Below are positions 17,863 to 25,786 of a stretch of DNA of 64,000 nt, in pieces. Source of the DNA: Phycisphaerae bacterium (GTDB lineage: Bacteria > Planctomycetota > Phycisphaerae > UBA1845). The notes below the pieces were generated by a model. It saw only the letters and a program-made list of their open reading frames with translations. It was not told the origin of the DNA and searched no databases. The stretch spans positions 1-64,000 of the forward strand of contig JAJDDW010000071.1 of the NCBI GenBank assembly GCA_029260115.1. The letters run 5' to 3'. The number at the start of each line of letters is the position of its first letter. The first letter of the stretch is position 1. Both the position numbers and the translations under genes were made by a program.

Positions 17863-19587
17863 ATGATCGGCAATCACTTTATCGTATTAGATCAAGAAAG
17901 ACAGGGTAGAAAAAAGGAGTATACCACGTTGCAACGATCCGACCTATTAGTAAGCCTTTTGTTTTTCATCGCAACTGCTAGCGCTGTTCAAGCCCAGCCA
18001 ACGCTTTTTGGAACGGACAGAAGCAGCCTCTATACGATCCCGACGCAGCCACCTGTTGAAGTCACCGTTCTAGGCGACATTAACTTGACGAACCAAAGGA
18101 TGGTTGCAATGGCGTTTTCGCCTTCTGGAGTACTTTATTCAACTAATGGTGGGAGTTTGTTCACGCTTCAGACTGTATCACCTTTTACGGCGACTAACCT
18201 AGGAGACATTGACTCATCAAGCCGAGTGATGGTTGCATTTGCTTTTTCACCATCTGGAATCCTATTTGCAACGGATGGTATGGGTGGGCATCTCCTCACG
18301 ATTCAAACCGTATCGCCTTTTTCTGCGACAGACCTTGGTGACATTCACTTGACAAACCAAGCGATGATTGCGATGGCGTTTTCGCCGTCTGGAATACTAT
18401 ATGCAACTAATGGTGGGCATCTCTTCACTATTCAGACCGTAGCGCCTTTTACTGCGACTGACCTTGGCGACATTGACTCAACAGGCGAAGTGATGATTGC
18501 ATTTGCCTTTTCGCCTTCTGGAATACTGTATGCGACTAATGGCGGGCGTCTTTATACTATCCAAACAGCCCCACCCTACACTGCTACTGATCTTGGGGAT
18601 CTTGGAGCCATTACGGCAGACATAGGAGGGAAGATGGTAGCAATCGCCTTCGAATTCGGAATGGACTGCAACAATAATGGAGTCGTAGACGAGCTAGAAA
18701 TCCAATCCGGGAATGACTGTGATTCCAATGGAATTCCGGATGATTGCGAAACCGACGCTGACGATGATGGTTTCATCGATGCATGTGATGGTTGCCCAAA
18801 CGATTCGGCCAAGACAGCACAAGGGATTTGTGGTTGTGGCATATCGGATGTCGATTCAGACGATGATGCTGTTGCTAATTGCAACGACAGTTGCCCAGAT
18901 GATCCGAACAAAGTGCTGGACGGTATCTGCGGATGTGGTGTTCCCGATACTGACTCAGACGGCGACAACGTTGCCGATTGCGTAGATTCTTGCCCGAACG
19001 ATCCAAACAAAATGGCTCCAGGTATTTGTGGATGCGGAAACACCGAAATCGACACCGATGCTGATGGCACGCCAAATTGCATCGATGGATGTCCCAATGA
19101 TCCAGATAAGACGGTAGTCGGCCCTTGTGGATGTGGCAACGCCGACGTTGATACCGATGACGACGGTACGCCTAATTGCAACGATCAGTGTCCAAACAAC
19201 GCCGAAAAACTCGAACCAGGTATCTGTGGTTGCGGTCGATCCGACGACGATTCTGATGGCGATGGCGTAGCCGATTGCAAAGATGATTGCGAAGACACTG
19301 AAGATGGTGTTGACGTAGATGACAACGGCTGCCCACTAGAGGAACCTGCCGAACAGCCAGTAGCTGATGAAGATGGTGATGGAGTTCCAGATGACATTGA
19401 CGTATGCCCTGGCACAACGACTGGAGATTCTGTGGACACTTCCGGTTGCTCGATAGATAGCATGCCGGATTCCATGCCTACTGGTTGTGGAGCATGCGGT
19501 ACGTTTGGAATGATTAGTTGGACAATGTTGCTGATAGGATTTGTTGGGCTGCGGAAAGTATCCTGCAACGGACGCAGAGTTCTCTAA
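17863..19587 (+). CDS. Secreted repeat protein with calcium-binding-type repeats and C-terminal anchor
   Basis: Two starts are possible. ATG 17863 follows GAGGAG at 9 nt; TTG 17929 follows AAGGAG at 9 nt and gives a cleaner signal peptide (LLVSLLFFIATASAVQA, cut before QPTLFG). The mature protein has five repeats of about 42 residues built on LGDI...MVAMAFSPSGILYATNGG, probably beta-propeller blades, then about six Asp-rich thrombospondin-type-3-like repeats with CPNDPxK, GICGCG and DSDGDG motifs. It ends with a sorting-type tail: GCGACG, a hydrophobic helix, and a basic end. An extracellular, cell-surface protein of planctomycete style. Ligand unknown. Confidence 0.78.
   Translation: MIGNHFIVLDQERQGRKKEYTTLQRSDLLVSLLFFIATASAVQAQPTLFGTDRSSLYTIPTQPPVEVTVLGDINLTNQRMVAMAFSPSGVLYSTNGGSLFTLQTVSPFTATNLGDIDSSSRVMVAFAFSPSGILFATDGMGGHLLTIQTVSPFSATDLGDIHLTNQAMIAMAFSPSGILYATNGGHLFTIQTVAPFTATDLGDIDSTGEVMIAFAFSPSGILYATNGGRLYTIQTAPPYTATDLGDLGAITADIGGKMVAIAFEFGMDCNNNGVVDELEIQSGNDCDSNGIPDDCETDADDDGFIDACDGCPNDSAKTAQGICGCGISDVDSDDDAVANCNDSCPDDPNKVLDGICGCGVPDTDSDGDNVADCVDSCPNDPNKMAPGICGCGNTEIDTDADGTPNCIDGCPNDPDKTVVGPCGCGNADVDTDDDGTPNCNDQCPNNAEKLEPGICGCGRSDDDSDGDGVADCKDDCEDTEDGVDVDDNGCPLEEPAEQPVADEDGDGVPDDIDVCPGTTTGDSVDTSGCSIDSMPDSMPTGCGACGTFGMISWTMLLIGFVGLRKVSCNGRRVL
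18073..18605 (+). repeat. Five tandem coding repeats of about 126 bp
   Basis: Within the secreted-protein gene, units beginning near LGDI recur at about 126-129 bp spacing. Units 3 to 5 are the most alike at DNA level, for example the shared stretch TCTGGAATACT. The conservation suggests recent unit duplication, so copy number may vary between strains. Confidence 0.7.
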
Positions 19588-19931
19588 TCTCAACTCGCTC
19601 CGGCTAGAGAGCCTGTAGGTAGCGGGGGTGGGCCTCCCCCGGTGGGTAAGATTACGGTTCCATTTATGGACTTCGGAGGGGTTTCCCCAAGCTAGATGCA
19701 CGAGCGGGTGTGTCTTTTCTCGAATGACTACTCTGTACATCAAGCGACCTACATCGGACACATGAAAAGTATCAGATTGGCGTAAGCAAGTTAACGTAAC
19801 AATATGAAATATAGCCTAGAATACTTATCAGTATAAGCAAAATTGACTTGATCTTGTCACATGGATTCTGCTACTATAGCTTACCGTGTTACAGTTCTGA
19901 TGTGTACGAAATTTAAGGAGGAGTCAAAACC
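19588..19931. other. Intergenic region holding a dispersed repeat
   Basis: 344 bp between two exported-protein genes. The first half carries copy 1 of a dispersed repeat (19626-19752). The second half is AT-rich and ends in a strong ribosome-binding site (AAGGAGG) for the next gene. No gene is called with confidence. Confidence 0.5.
19626..19752. repeat. Dispersed repeat with two hairpins, copy 1
   Basis: About 127 bp that align without major gaps to 22757-22883 at roughly 70-75 percent identity by eye. Fully shared segments include GTGGGCCTCCCCCGGTGG and TCGGAGGGGTTTCCCCAA. Both contain short hairpins (GGGGG/CCCCC and GGGG-TTT-CCCC). On the minus strand both copies keep a similar reading frame with WGNPS(E/D)V. 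Confidence 0.65.
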
Positions 19932-20423
19932 ATGTCACGTAATTTATCAATCTTAGTTTCTGCTTTAGGTCTTCTGGCTTGTGGACAAATAGCAAATGGA
20001 CAGCAAGGCGAAGTTGTAAGCTACCATGGGATATTCGATACACCACAAACTATCCCTGTTCCTGCGGGCGGATTCGTTCTTACAGATATTATTATTTTGG
20101 ATGGTCAGGGTGCAATTACGATCATCACACTAAACGAAAAGCTAATGGCAGTCACGACTCCAAAAGCACGATTTCGTGCGACTGAGGGACAGCAAATGAG
20201 TTATCATCTTCAATCTGGAATTGTATTTGCGGGGGGAAGTGAAATTAGTTTCGATGGTTCCTTTAACATCCCAGCCAACGTCACTATTTCCGGCTACATT
20301 CCTACTGCTGCATCGTCTGGAACTGTCCCTGCAATTTCTACTTGGGGAATAGCAATTATGCTCATGCTTATCGTCGCAACAGGTACTCTGGTATTCAGAG
20401 GTAAGACGACGCACATTCAATAA
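19932..20423 (+). CDS. Exported protein with IPTL-CTERM-like sorting signal (163 aa)
   Basis: Starts after AAGGAGG. The N-terminal signal peptide (LSILVSALGLLACGQIANGQ) is followed by a small beta-rich domain of about 100 residues with no recognised family. The C terminus has VPAISTWG, a 20-residue hydrophobic helix and a basic end (RGKTTHIQ), the three-part IPTL-CTERM layout read by exosortase-type enzymes. No sortase gene is in the window, so the host must supply it. The signal peptide and sorting tail closely match the next gene. Confidence 0.72.
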   Translation: MSRNLSILVSALGLLACGQIANGQQGEVVSYHGIFDTPQTIPVPAGGFVLTDIIILDGQGAITIITLNEKLMAVTTPKARFRATEGQQMSYHLQSGIVFAGGSEISFDGSFNIPANVTISGYIPTAASSGTVPAISTWGIAIMLMLIVATGTLVFRGKTTHIQ

Positions 20424-20437
20424 GAAAGGTGCATTTC

Positions 20438-21118
20438 ATGTTACGGAATTTATCAATCATTACATTTAGCTTCTTAATGATCGGACAAATTGCAAACGCA
20501 CAAGTCACTTGGTACGATGATGAATCGACTTGGCTTACTGAAACAATCAATCCTTCGCTAATTGATTTTGATAATTTGTCGCTCGCTGAAGTCATTTCTA
20601 TGCAATTCTCTGGTGTAACGTTTAGCTCTACAAATACTGGTCAACCTCATGTGGACGATGCAGATCCAGGTGCAGTAGTTCCAAAAAGCTCACCCAATAA
20701 TATGCGGGTGAGAGATCCTAATCTTGGAGGTGGCGATTGGAAAGCAACGCTTAGCTCTCCTCGATCAGCGGTAGGTTTTTGGGTTTGGGATTTGGAGTGT
20801 GTAGGTTTTCCTGAATCTAAAGCAATCCTGAAGACTCAAAATGGTGGAACAATTGAGAAAAACATCTGTGAAATTCATTCCGCATCCGCTGGTCAAGATT
20901 GGCGTTTTATTGGCGTTACATCTAATGATACTATTGTCAGCATCGAGGTGATCCCTGATGGGGTTAACGGCACGAGTGGCGATTTTATGGTGTTCGACAA
21001 TTTTTCCACAGCAACATCTATACAGTCTATCCCCGCAATCTCAACTTGGGGGTTGTCAATTATGATTATGCTCATAATCGCATCAGGTACATTGGTATTC
21101 AGAGGTAAGACGACGTGA
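20438..21118 (+). CDS. Exported protein with IPTL-CTERM-like sorting signal (226 aa)
   Basis: The ATG at 20438 is preferred over the upstream GTG because AAAGG lies 8 nt before it. The signal peptide (RNLSIITFSFLMIGQIANAQ) resembles that of the preceding gene. The mature domain (FDNLSLAEVISMQFSGVTFSS, and a later VVPKS... VGFWVWDL region) has the look of PEP-CTERM-type exoproteins: a jelly-roll-like beta domain. The tail IPAISTWG plus helix plus RGKTT is nearly identical to its neighbour's. Tandem, 14 bp apart, likely one transcript and a duplication of the targeting signals around different passengers. Confidence 0.72.
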   Translation: MLRNLSIITFSFLMIGQIANAQVTWYDDESTWLTETINPSLIDFDNLSLAEVISMQFSGVTFSSTNTGQPHVDDADPGAVVPKSSPNNMRVRDPNLGGGDWKATLSSPRSAVGFWVWDLECVGFPESKAILKTQNGGTIEKNICEIHSASAGQDWRFIGVTSNDTIVSIEVIPDGVNGTSGDFMVFDNFSTATSIQSIPAISTWGLSIMIMLIIASGTLVFRGKTT

Positions 21119-21190
21119 AAGGATGTCATCAGGACTCTGGTAATAACCGGTATTATCGTACTAGTCACGTTGCTTCCGAGGAGTTGATCT

Positions 21191-22288
21191 ATGACCGACC
21201 ACTCTGAAACCGATCAGGTTGCTGTGGAGACGCCCCAACCACTCCAAAGTCCACTCGTTGACATCACTACAATCAACGCCGCCGAGTCTTTGTTTCGAGG
21301 TGACGGCGTGATCGATCCGTGGGCCTCGACACAGGCAATTCATCTTGCTGACCTCTATGTCTTTTCCAGATTACCGAGGTATCCTCTTCCCGTCCCCATG
21401 GAGGCACAAGGGTTGGATCAGGGCACGCCGTTCTTGTTGCGACGTCTCCAGAAACTGGATTCAGACGTGCTCACGGTCGAGCGATGTATTCTCGATCCGT
21501 CCGAGCGACATCTTAATCCAGATTATCTTGCGGATGCCTTCGAAGGCTTCTCACAGTGGATAGAGAACAACGAGACTGGGTATAAGAACTTGCTTCGGGT
21601 TCACAACCAAGACTGGATTCGCTTAGGGCAACGTGAACGTAATCTAAGCGATGGCTATTTCTACAATGTCAAGAACCTGAAGAGTATGGGCGCAGTCATA
21701 CCGAAAGCGCTTGCGCTAGATGTAGCGTTGGAGGATTTGTTGTATACGTTCGATGTCGTGCTGAGGTATCCTCTCTATGGCGAAGCAGCTGGAGCAGGAA
21801 ATACCTATCTGACCCATCCCATCAGAGAGCAGCAAAACCTTCCAACAATGCGGCGTGAGAACTCCTCTCCCGTCGAGCTTCCCTTTTCATTCGGGTCGAT
21901 TCTCGCCCCCTATTTTCCTGCTCTCAGCGTCGAGCAGTATGCTAACTTGCTTCATGAGGGACGCTCGGTGCTCCAGGAGTTGAAGATAGTGGATGATGAT
22001 ACGGGGACATTTAACGACGGAGCCGTTACGGAATTCATGGACGCCGTACATCTGACGGTGCGGCTCAAGAAACCCGCAAAGGCGTTAGGTGTTTTTGGTG
22101 GAATCCTGAGCATGCTTTCACCGTTGACAACATGGACATCCGTGACGGCTGCCGTTGGCGGTGGAGCAATCTCAGTTGCCGCAAACCTGTGGTCGGGCAA
22201 TGTTCCGCTCGGGACTAGTCAGTTTCGTTGGTTGCGATGGGCGCTAGATTGGCACGTCACGGTTGATGAGCCTAAGGAACCATATTGA
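21191..22288 (+). CDS. Hypothetical protein (365 aa)
   Basis: Unrecognised. Starts with ATG after GAGGAG (7-nt spacing). Mostly soluble and helical, with a Gly/Ala-rich hydrophobic segment near residues 300-330 (GVFGGILSMLSPLTTW, VTAAVGGGAISVAANLW) that could insert in or touch a membrane, in the way some toxins or effectors do. The N-terminal 20 residues are disordered and acidic. No catalytic motif seen. Followed 73 bp later by an 84-aa gene that may be in the same transcript. Confidence 0.6.
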   Translation: MTDHSETDQVAVETPQPLQSPLVDITTINAAESLFRGDGVIDPWASTQAIHLADLYVFSRLPRYPLPVPMEAQGLDQGTPFLLRRLQKLDSDVLTVERCILDPSERHLNPDYLADAFEGFSQWIENNETGYKNLLRVHNQDWIRLGQRERNLSDGYFYNVKNLKSMGAVIPKALALDVALEDLLYTFDVVLRYPLYGEAAGAGNTYLTHPIREQQNLPTMRRENSSPVELPFSFGSILAPYFPALSVEQYANLLHEGRSVLQELKIVDDDTGTFNDGAVTEFMDAVHLTVRLKKPAKALGVFGGILSMLSPLTTWTSVTAAVGGGAISVAANLWSGNVPLGTSQFRWLRWALDWHVTVDEPKEPY

Positions 22289-22361
22289 CCAACAAAATAG
22301 GTACGGCCAAAGGAGTTAATACAATCACTCCCGGTCATCGGGACTGAAAGGAGTCGGACAA

Positions 22362-22616
22362 ATGCCGCCAAGTGAAGAATCTCCCATTGAGGAAGAAGGT
22401 TTTCCAGTTGATCAAAAACGTTCGCAAATCTTTCGCCAAGCGCTGAGTCTACCAATTTCACAATTGCGGCGCACGATGAAGGATTTTCTCCGGCTGATAG
22501 ATGCCGAGAGACAGAAAGAAGAGTCGGAGCGAAATGCTGCCTTGGTAGGACAACTCACCCTGCATTATGCAATCTTAGCTGTAGTACTCCAAGAGACGGA
22601 AAAAAGTGAAGGGTAG
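22362..22616 (+). CDS. Small hypothetical protein (84 aa)
   Basis: Strong ribosome-binding site (AAAGGAG, 8 nt before the ATG). Acidic N terminus, then an amphipathic, probably coiled-coil, helix rich in E, R and K (DAERQKEESERNAAL), ending in a hydrophobic stretch (LTLHYAILAVVL). Lies directly downstream of the 365-aa gene and may be its partner. Not recognised. Confidence 0.55.
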   Translation: MPPSEESPIEEEGFPVDQKRSQIFRQALSLPISQLRRTMKDFLRLIDAERQKEESERNAALVGQLTLHYAILAVVLQETEKSEG

Positions 22617-22956
22617 CTCATCCGTCACTAGGCACTATACGATGTGTCTACGGTTCGAGAGGCGTCAATCCGTCCACCCATTTTCCTGAAGATCGTCTTC
22701 GGCAACGTCCACTGACGGTGCTCCGGGTAAGCCGTAGTAGAGTAACCTTCGCCCCCGGGTGGGCCTCCCCCGGTGGCGTAAAGCTCTGGTTCCATATTTG
22801 GACGTCGGAGGGGTTTCCCCAATCTAGATATACGAGCGAGTGCTTCTTTCGGCGAATGATCACGTTGTACTTCAGCGATGCCGTCCGCCGCATTACATTT
22901 TGAAGCCTCAGTCACTTACGCCACTTGCTCTAAATGTTTAGATATACCGGCCAGGG
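22617..22956. other. Intergenic region holding copy 2 of the dispersed repeat
   Basis: 340 bp between convergent genes. Copy 2 of the dispersed repeat occupies 22757-22883. A minus-strand frame through it resembles that of copy 1 but has no ribosome-binding site and is not called as a gene. Confidence 0.5.
22757..22883. repeat. Dispersed repeat with two hairpins, copy 2
   Basis: Same orientation as copy 1, 3.1 kb away. The GC-rich hairpin blocks are the best-conserved parts. Differences from copy 1 are scattered, with few length changes, as expected for old copies of one element. Confidence 0.65.
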
Positions 22957-23142
22957 CTATCGAAGCGAAGGCGTGAAATTCTGATCTTGCTGTCGTCTTT
23001 TCTCCTGCTTCGCTCGTAGTTCTCGTTGCTCAAGTATTTCGGCAGTTTCCCTCGCCATTGCGTCAAGGATATGAATGATCGTTTCCTTCTTAGCTTGTTC
23101 TCTGGCTTCTCTCCAACGTTGTCGATGCTCTCGTATCGCCAT
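22957..23142 (-). CDS. Small coiled-coil protein (61 aa)
   Basis: The ATG at 23142 is chosen because CAGGAGGAG lies 6-8 nt before it; a longer frame opens upstream from TTG 23229. The product (MAIREHRQRWREAREQ...) is almost entirely charged helix, rich in R, E, K and Q, probably a coiled coil. Soluble. Not recognised. Confidence 0.5.
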   Translation of the reverse strand: MAIREHRQRWREAREQAKKETIIHILDAMARETAEILEQRELRAKQEKRRQQDQNFTPSLR

Positions 23143-23430
23143 AGCTAACTCCTCCTGAATGCGTGTGTGGATTCCGATGAGTGATTGGCTTCTGGCCAAC
23201 TCACTTCGTTTCGTTACTTGGGAATTCAAGCAAGAAGTTCCTGCGTTTGCCAGCTACATTGCGTCACAATTTCGCAAGTGAAAACGTCAACAAAATAACG
23301 AGTTTTTCTTGATTGACGGAAAGCTGGGTTCTAAAGATAAAGACCGTCGTGAGAATGGCTCAGGATGCTTCCAAGAGTGGTTGTGTTGGCGTCTACGGTG
23401 TTGAATAAGCCTAACCATGAAAAGTGGCAA

Positions 23431-23997
23431 CTAGAGATAGAGAAGTTGGTGTAAAGAAGGGGTGTTTTTTTTTGCACCTTCGTACATGTTATAAACAACA
23501 TAGCCTACAATAATTATAAGGATTATATTTGCGCTATTAATTAAAACGAAAGGTCGCCACGTCTCCATTGATTGGAACGACAAAGACACTTTGATTACTG
23601 CAAGAAAAAACATATCCATAATGGGACTATGATTGAGGAATCCGCTTGTTGTAGTACGCAATTTTCTATATAGTCTGCAACTTGTATTCAGATTACTTTC
23701 TCGCTCACAAGATTGTGCAACATCGTGACAAGCATGATAAAGGACACGTGTCCGTAAATCCATTAGCCATAATGTAATAGAAATGATTACGCACGATGCG
23801 GGTATCAGCTCTTTATTTATTTCAATATCTTTATCCATTACCCATGAATAAGCTATAGCATGAGCTGCGATTGTTGCTATGTAGCCAGCAAAAAGTCGAT
23901 GCCTCCAAGTTAGAAAGTATTGGTGCATCGTAACGCTCTGTAAATAGATATCTTTTATAGTTACCATATCAGCGTTCGAACTTGATGTTTCTGTCAT
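23431..23997 (-). CDS. Four-helix membrane protein (188 aa), end of the small-gene operon
   Basis: Four transmembrane segments are visible: about 35-54 (LFAGYIATIAAHAIAYSW), 64-82, 127-142 (MDMFFLAVIKVSLSF) and 153-175 (FVLINSANIILIIIVGYVVY). Between the second and third pair is a Cys-containing cytoplasmic loop (YHACHDVAQSCERESN). The layout recalls the small multi-helix membrane effectors of bacterial conflict systems, but no family is recognised. Last gene of a minus-strand run starting at 26491; the gap to the previous gene is 30 bp. Confidence 0.6.
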   Translation of the reverse strand: MTETSSSNADMVTIKDIYLQSVTMHQYFLTWRHRLFAGYIATIAAHAIAYSWVMDKDIEINKELIPASCVIISITLWLMDLRTRVLYHACHDVAQSCERESNLNTSCRLYRKLRTTTSGFLNHSPIMDMFFLAVIKVSLSFQSMETWRPFVLINSANIILIIIVGYVVYNMYEGAKKNTPSLHQLLYL

Positions 23998-24027
23998 TAT
24001 TACTACTCTTTTGTAACTAGTGGTTCA

Positions 24028-24411
24028 TCAAGTAAAATGCTCGTTACACTCTGGACATTTGTATTTGCTCAAAGCTTGAAATAAATCAGATTGGATGGTT
24101 AAAGGCATGATTTTCCCCTCACTACTCTTACATCTCGGACAAAAAGCAGTGCCTGCCGGGTAACCACCGGCATCTTCATCCGGCATGTAGACACCGTCCT
24201 TATAAATCAAAATATCTGCTAGGCTTTCTGAGCTGTTCTTATTTTTAACATCTCTAGTAAGCCTAAGACTTTTCTCCTTCTCAGCAGCTAATTCTTCCTC
24301 CAATTCAACTATGCCTTTACGTAGTTTTACAATCTGTTCTTTGTAGTCAATAAGCTTCATGTCGCTATCAGCTTTTAACAAGCGGTCCACAGTACCTAGT
24401 AAGTCAAACAT
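24028..24411 (-). CDS. Coiled-coil protein with C-terminal zinc ribbon (127 aa)
   Basis: Residues about 15-55 form a coiled coil (IVKLRKGIVELEEELAAEKEKSLRL in two pieces). The C-terminal 45 residues carry FCPRC and KCPECNEHF, a four-cysteine zinc ribbon. Such proteins usually bind nucleic acid or protein partners. Start ATG at 24411 with GGAG 9 nt upstream. It lies between two membrane-protein genes in the same direction and is probably a soluble component of the same set. Confidence 0.68.
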   Translation of the reverse strand: MFDLLGTVDRLLKADSDMKLIDYKEQIVKLRKGIVELEEELAAEKEKSLRLTRDVKNKNSSESLADILIYKDGVYMPDEDAGGYPAGTAFCPRCKSSEGKIMPLTIQSDLFQALSKYKCPECNEHFT

Positions 24412-24442
24412 ATATATCTACTCCACTCATTTGATTGTTCAG

Positions 24443-24871
24443 TTAAATTGCAAGTATGCGTGATACCATTAACAGAAAATAAGGAATGACAACTGGGCTT
24501 ATACAAGCGACAACATAAGCTATCCCAGATAGTAGAATTCCAAGCCCTGCAAACTTATCATCAGGGTTGTTTACATTCTTAACCAGGGTTATAGGTGACG
24601 ACCAAAGGAAGCCAGCCAAATACCAAAGCCAATCCCACCTACTAAGGTCATGGTATAATGCCAAGCTAACCGCACCAGCCACAATCAGACCTTGACCGAT
24701 ACATACTGAAGTTCCGATAGCAATTGATAAATAATTAAACCAAGCTGGTGGCTCTCGATCTTCGCCATATATTAACATGGTAGGCATCCCTACAGCGAAG
24801 AGTACGGTGCCGATAAGGAGCGAGTATAGAAAATTGAAAAACGTAAGCTTTAAGATGAATAACAAAAACAT
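24443..24871 (-). CDS. Multi-pass membrane protein (142 aa)
   Basis: The internal ATG at 24871 (MFLLFILKLTFFNFLY) is preferred; the frame is open further upstream, but that part overlaps the small lipoprotein gene. Four hydrophobic helices: about 2-30, 44-70, 78-95 and 112-138. It has no charged pore motif. Its start is 43 bp after the lipoprotein stop, on the same strand. Function unknown. Confidence 0.55.
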   Translation of the reverse strand: MFLLFILKLTFFNFLYSLLIGTVLFAVGMPTMLIYGEDREPPAWFNYLSIAIGTSVCIGQGLIVAGAVSLALYHDLSRWDWLWYLAGFLWSSPITLVKNVNNPDDKFAGLGILLSGIAYVVACISPVVIPYFLLMVSRILAI

Positions 24872-24914
24872 GGCACTATCCGCCCTCTTGCTCGATACCG
24901 AGCAAGCACGCATT

Positions 24915-25088
24915 CTACGGCAAAATATCGACAGTTGATGGCAAGTAGAAGAATTTACCGCAACTTGAGGCAAATAACCCGCACTCACCGTCAGCAATGG
25001 TATTGTCGTGGCTGCACCCTGCAATGATACAAACAGCAATAATCGCAAGTATAGTGGCTATACGAGACGAGAATATAAATATTGACAT
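24915..25088 (-). CDS. Small lipoprotein (57 aa)
   Basis: ATG at 25088, preceded by AAGGA at 8 nt. The signal sequence MSIFIFSSRIATILAIIAVC is followed by IIAGC, a clear lipobox, so the mature lipoprotein begins at the Cys and is only about 33 residues long, with two further cysteines that may form a disulfide (ECGLFASSC). Its position between the Trypco2-like gene and the membrane gene suggests co-function, as an envelope-facing member of the set. Confidence 0.6.
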   Translation of the reverse strand: MSIFIFSSRIATILAIIAVCIIAGCSHDNTIADGECGLFASSCGKFFYLPSTVDILP

Positions 25089-25128
25089 TAAGTTTATCCT
25101 TATACAATTTAACGCTACAAGCAATGCT

Positions 25129-25479
25129 TCATGGCAGAAAAACTGGCACTGTAAACTGAACTCGACTGACCGAGCTATTGGTGCTGTTATTTTCCTTGCC
25201 ACCACCAAGGGAAAACACTGCTACTGATAACTTTGCACCACCTTCAGAACTTGATTCCTTTGACGTGGTAACTGCAACGTCAAAGGATATGTTTTGTGCC
25301 CACTGTCCACCCTTGCCTTTATTTAAGCGATAAACGGCTCCTTCTGGTTGACTGTCAACGCCACCCATATGAGCAAATGGATTGACTTCAGCACCGATAG
25401 TCGATCCATACTTTTTTGCATCGGCAACACCGTTCATGATTTGGCGTAACGATTCATTGATAAATTCTTCGAGGTTCAT
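25129..25479 (-). CDS. Trypco2-like (trypsin-co-occurring domain) protein (116 aa)
   Basis: The layout matches the Trypco2 domain: N-terminal helix (LEEFINESLRQIMNGVADAK), then a beta segment ISFDVAVTTSK, a Gly/Ser-rich middle including SVAVFSLGGG, and a closing strand SVSRVQFTVPVFLP. Trypco2 proteins are small, compact proteins found fused to or next to trypsin-like proteases, nucleases and other effectors in predicted bacterial conflict systems. Here no protease is adjacent; the neighbours are small membrane proteins and a lipoprotein. No clear ribosome-binding site at the ATG. The family call is by eye. Confidence 0.5.
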   Translation of the reverse strand: MNLEEFINESLRQIMNGVADAKKYGSTIGAEVNPFAHMGGVDSQPEGAVYRLNKGKGGQWAQNISFDVAVTTSKESSSEGGAKLSVAVFSLGGGKENNSTNSSVSRVQFTVPVFLP

Positions 25480-25556
25480 GATAGCGTCATTCGTTAATTT
25501 GATTACTGATTTATATGATGCTAATTGGCATTATTCCAAATCAAGCAGCTGGATAA

Positions 25557-25688
25557 CTAGAGTTTTTCTATATCACGCTCATCTTTGGATGCATTTATTT
25601 TACTCGAAGGTTCAACAATCGTACACTCAGAATCATCTTCATCTTTGTCATTCTTTTTGTCATTGTCTTTTTCTTTTTTATCTGCCAT
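25557..25688 (-). CDS. Acidic/lysine-rich 43-aa peptide containing TIVE
   Basis: Short gene with GGAG 8 nt before the ATG. The product starts MADKKEKDNDKKNDKDEDDS, then ECTIVEPSSK. It has no membrane segment and is likely disordered. It shares the M-A/P-D-x-x-K start and the TIVE tetrapeptide with the tail of the protein encoded just upstream (25787-26491), where TIVE occurs twice. The two may be related peptides, one free and one fused. Function unknown. Confidence 0.5.
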   Translation of the reverse strand: MADKKEKDNDKKNDKDEDDSECTIVEPSSKINASKDERDIEKL

Positions 25689-25786
25689 CTTATGTCACTC
25701 CATGTATGGTTTCCATTGTGATATTCTTTCGTATCTTCTTTATACTCAAGAAATATCAATTGTTGAATGGAATCAACAACGTAAAA

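Noticed and set aside
22648-22893. Minus-strand frame through dispersed repeat copy 2 as a gene
   Set aside because: It resembles the frame in copy 1, but neither has a ribosome-binding site or consistent ends, so the similarity is reported as a repeat rather than as genes.
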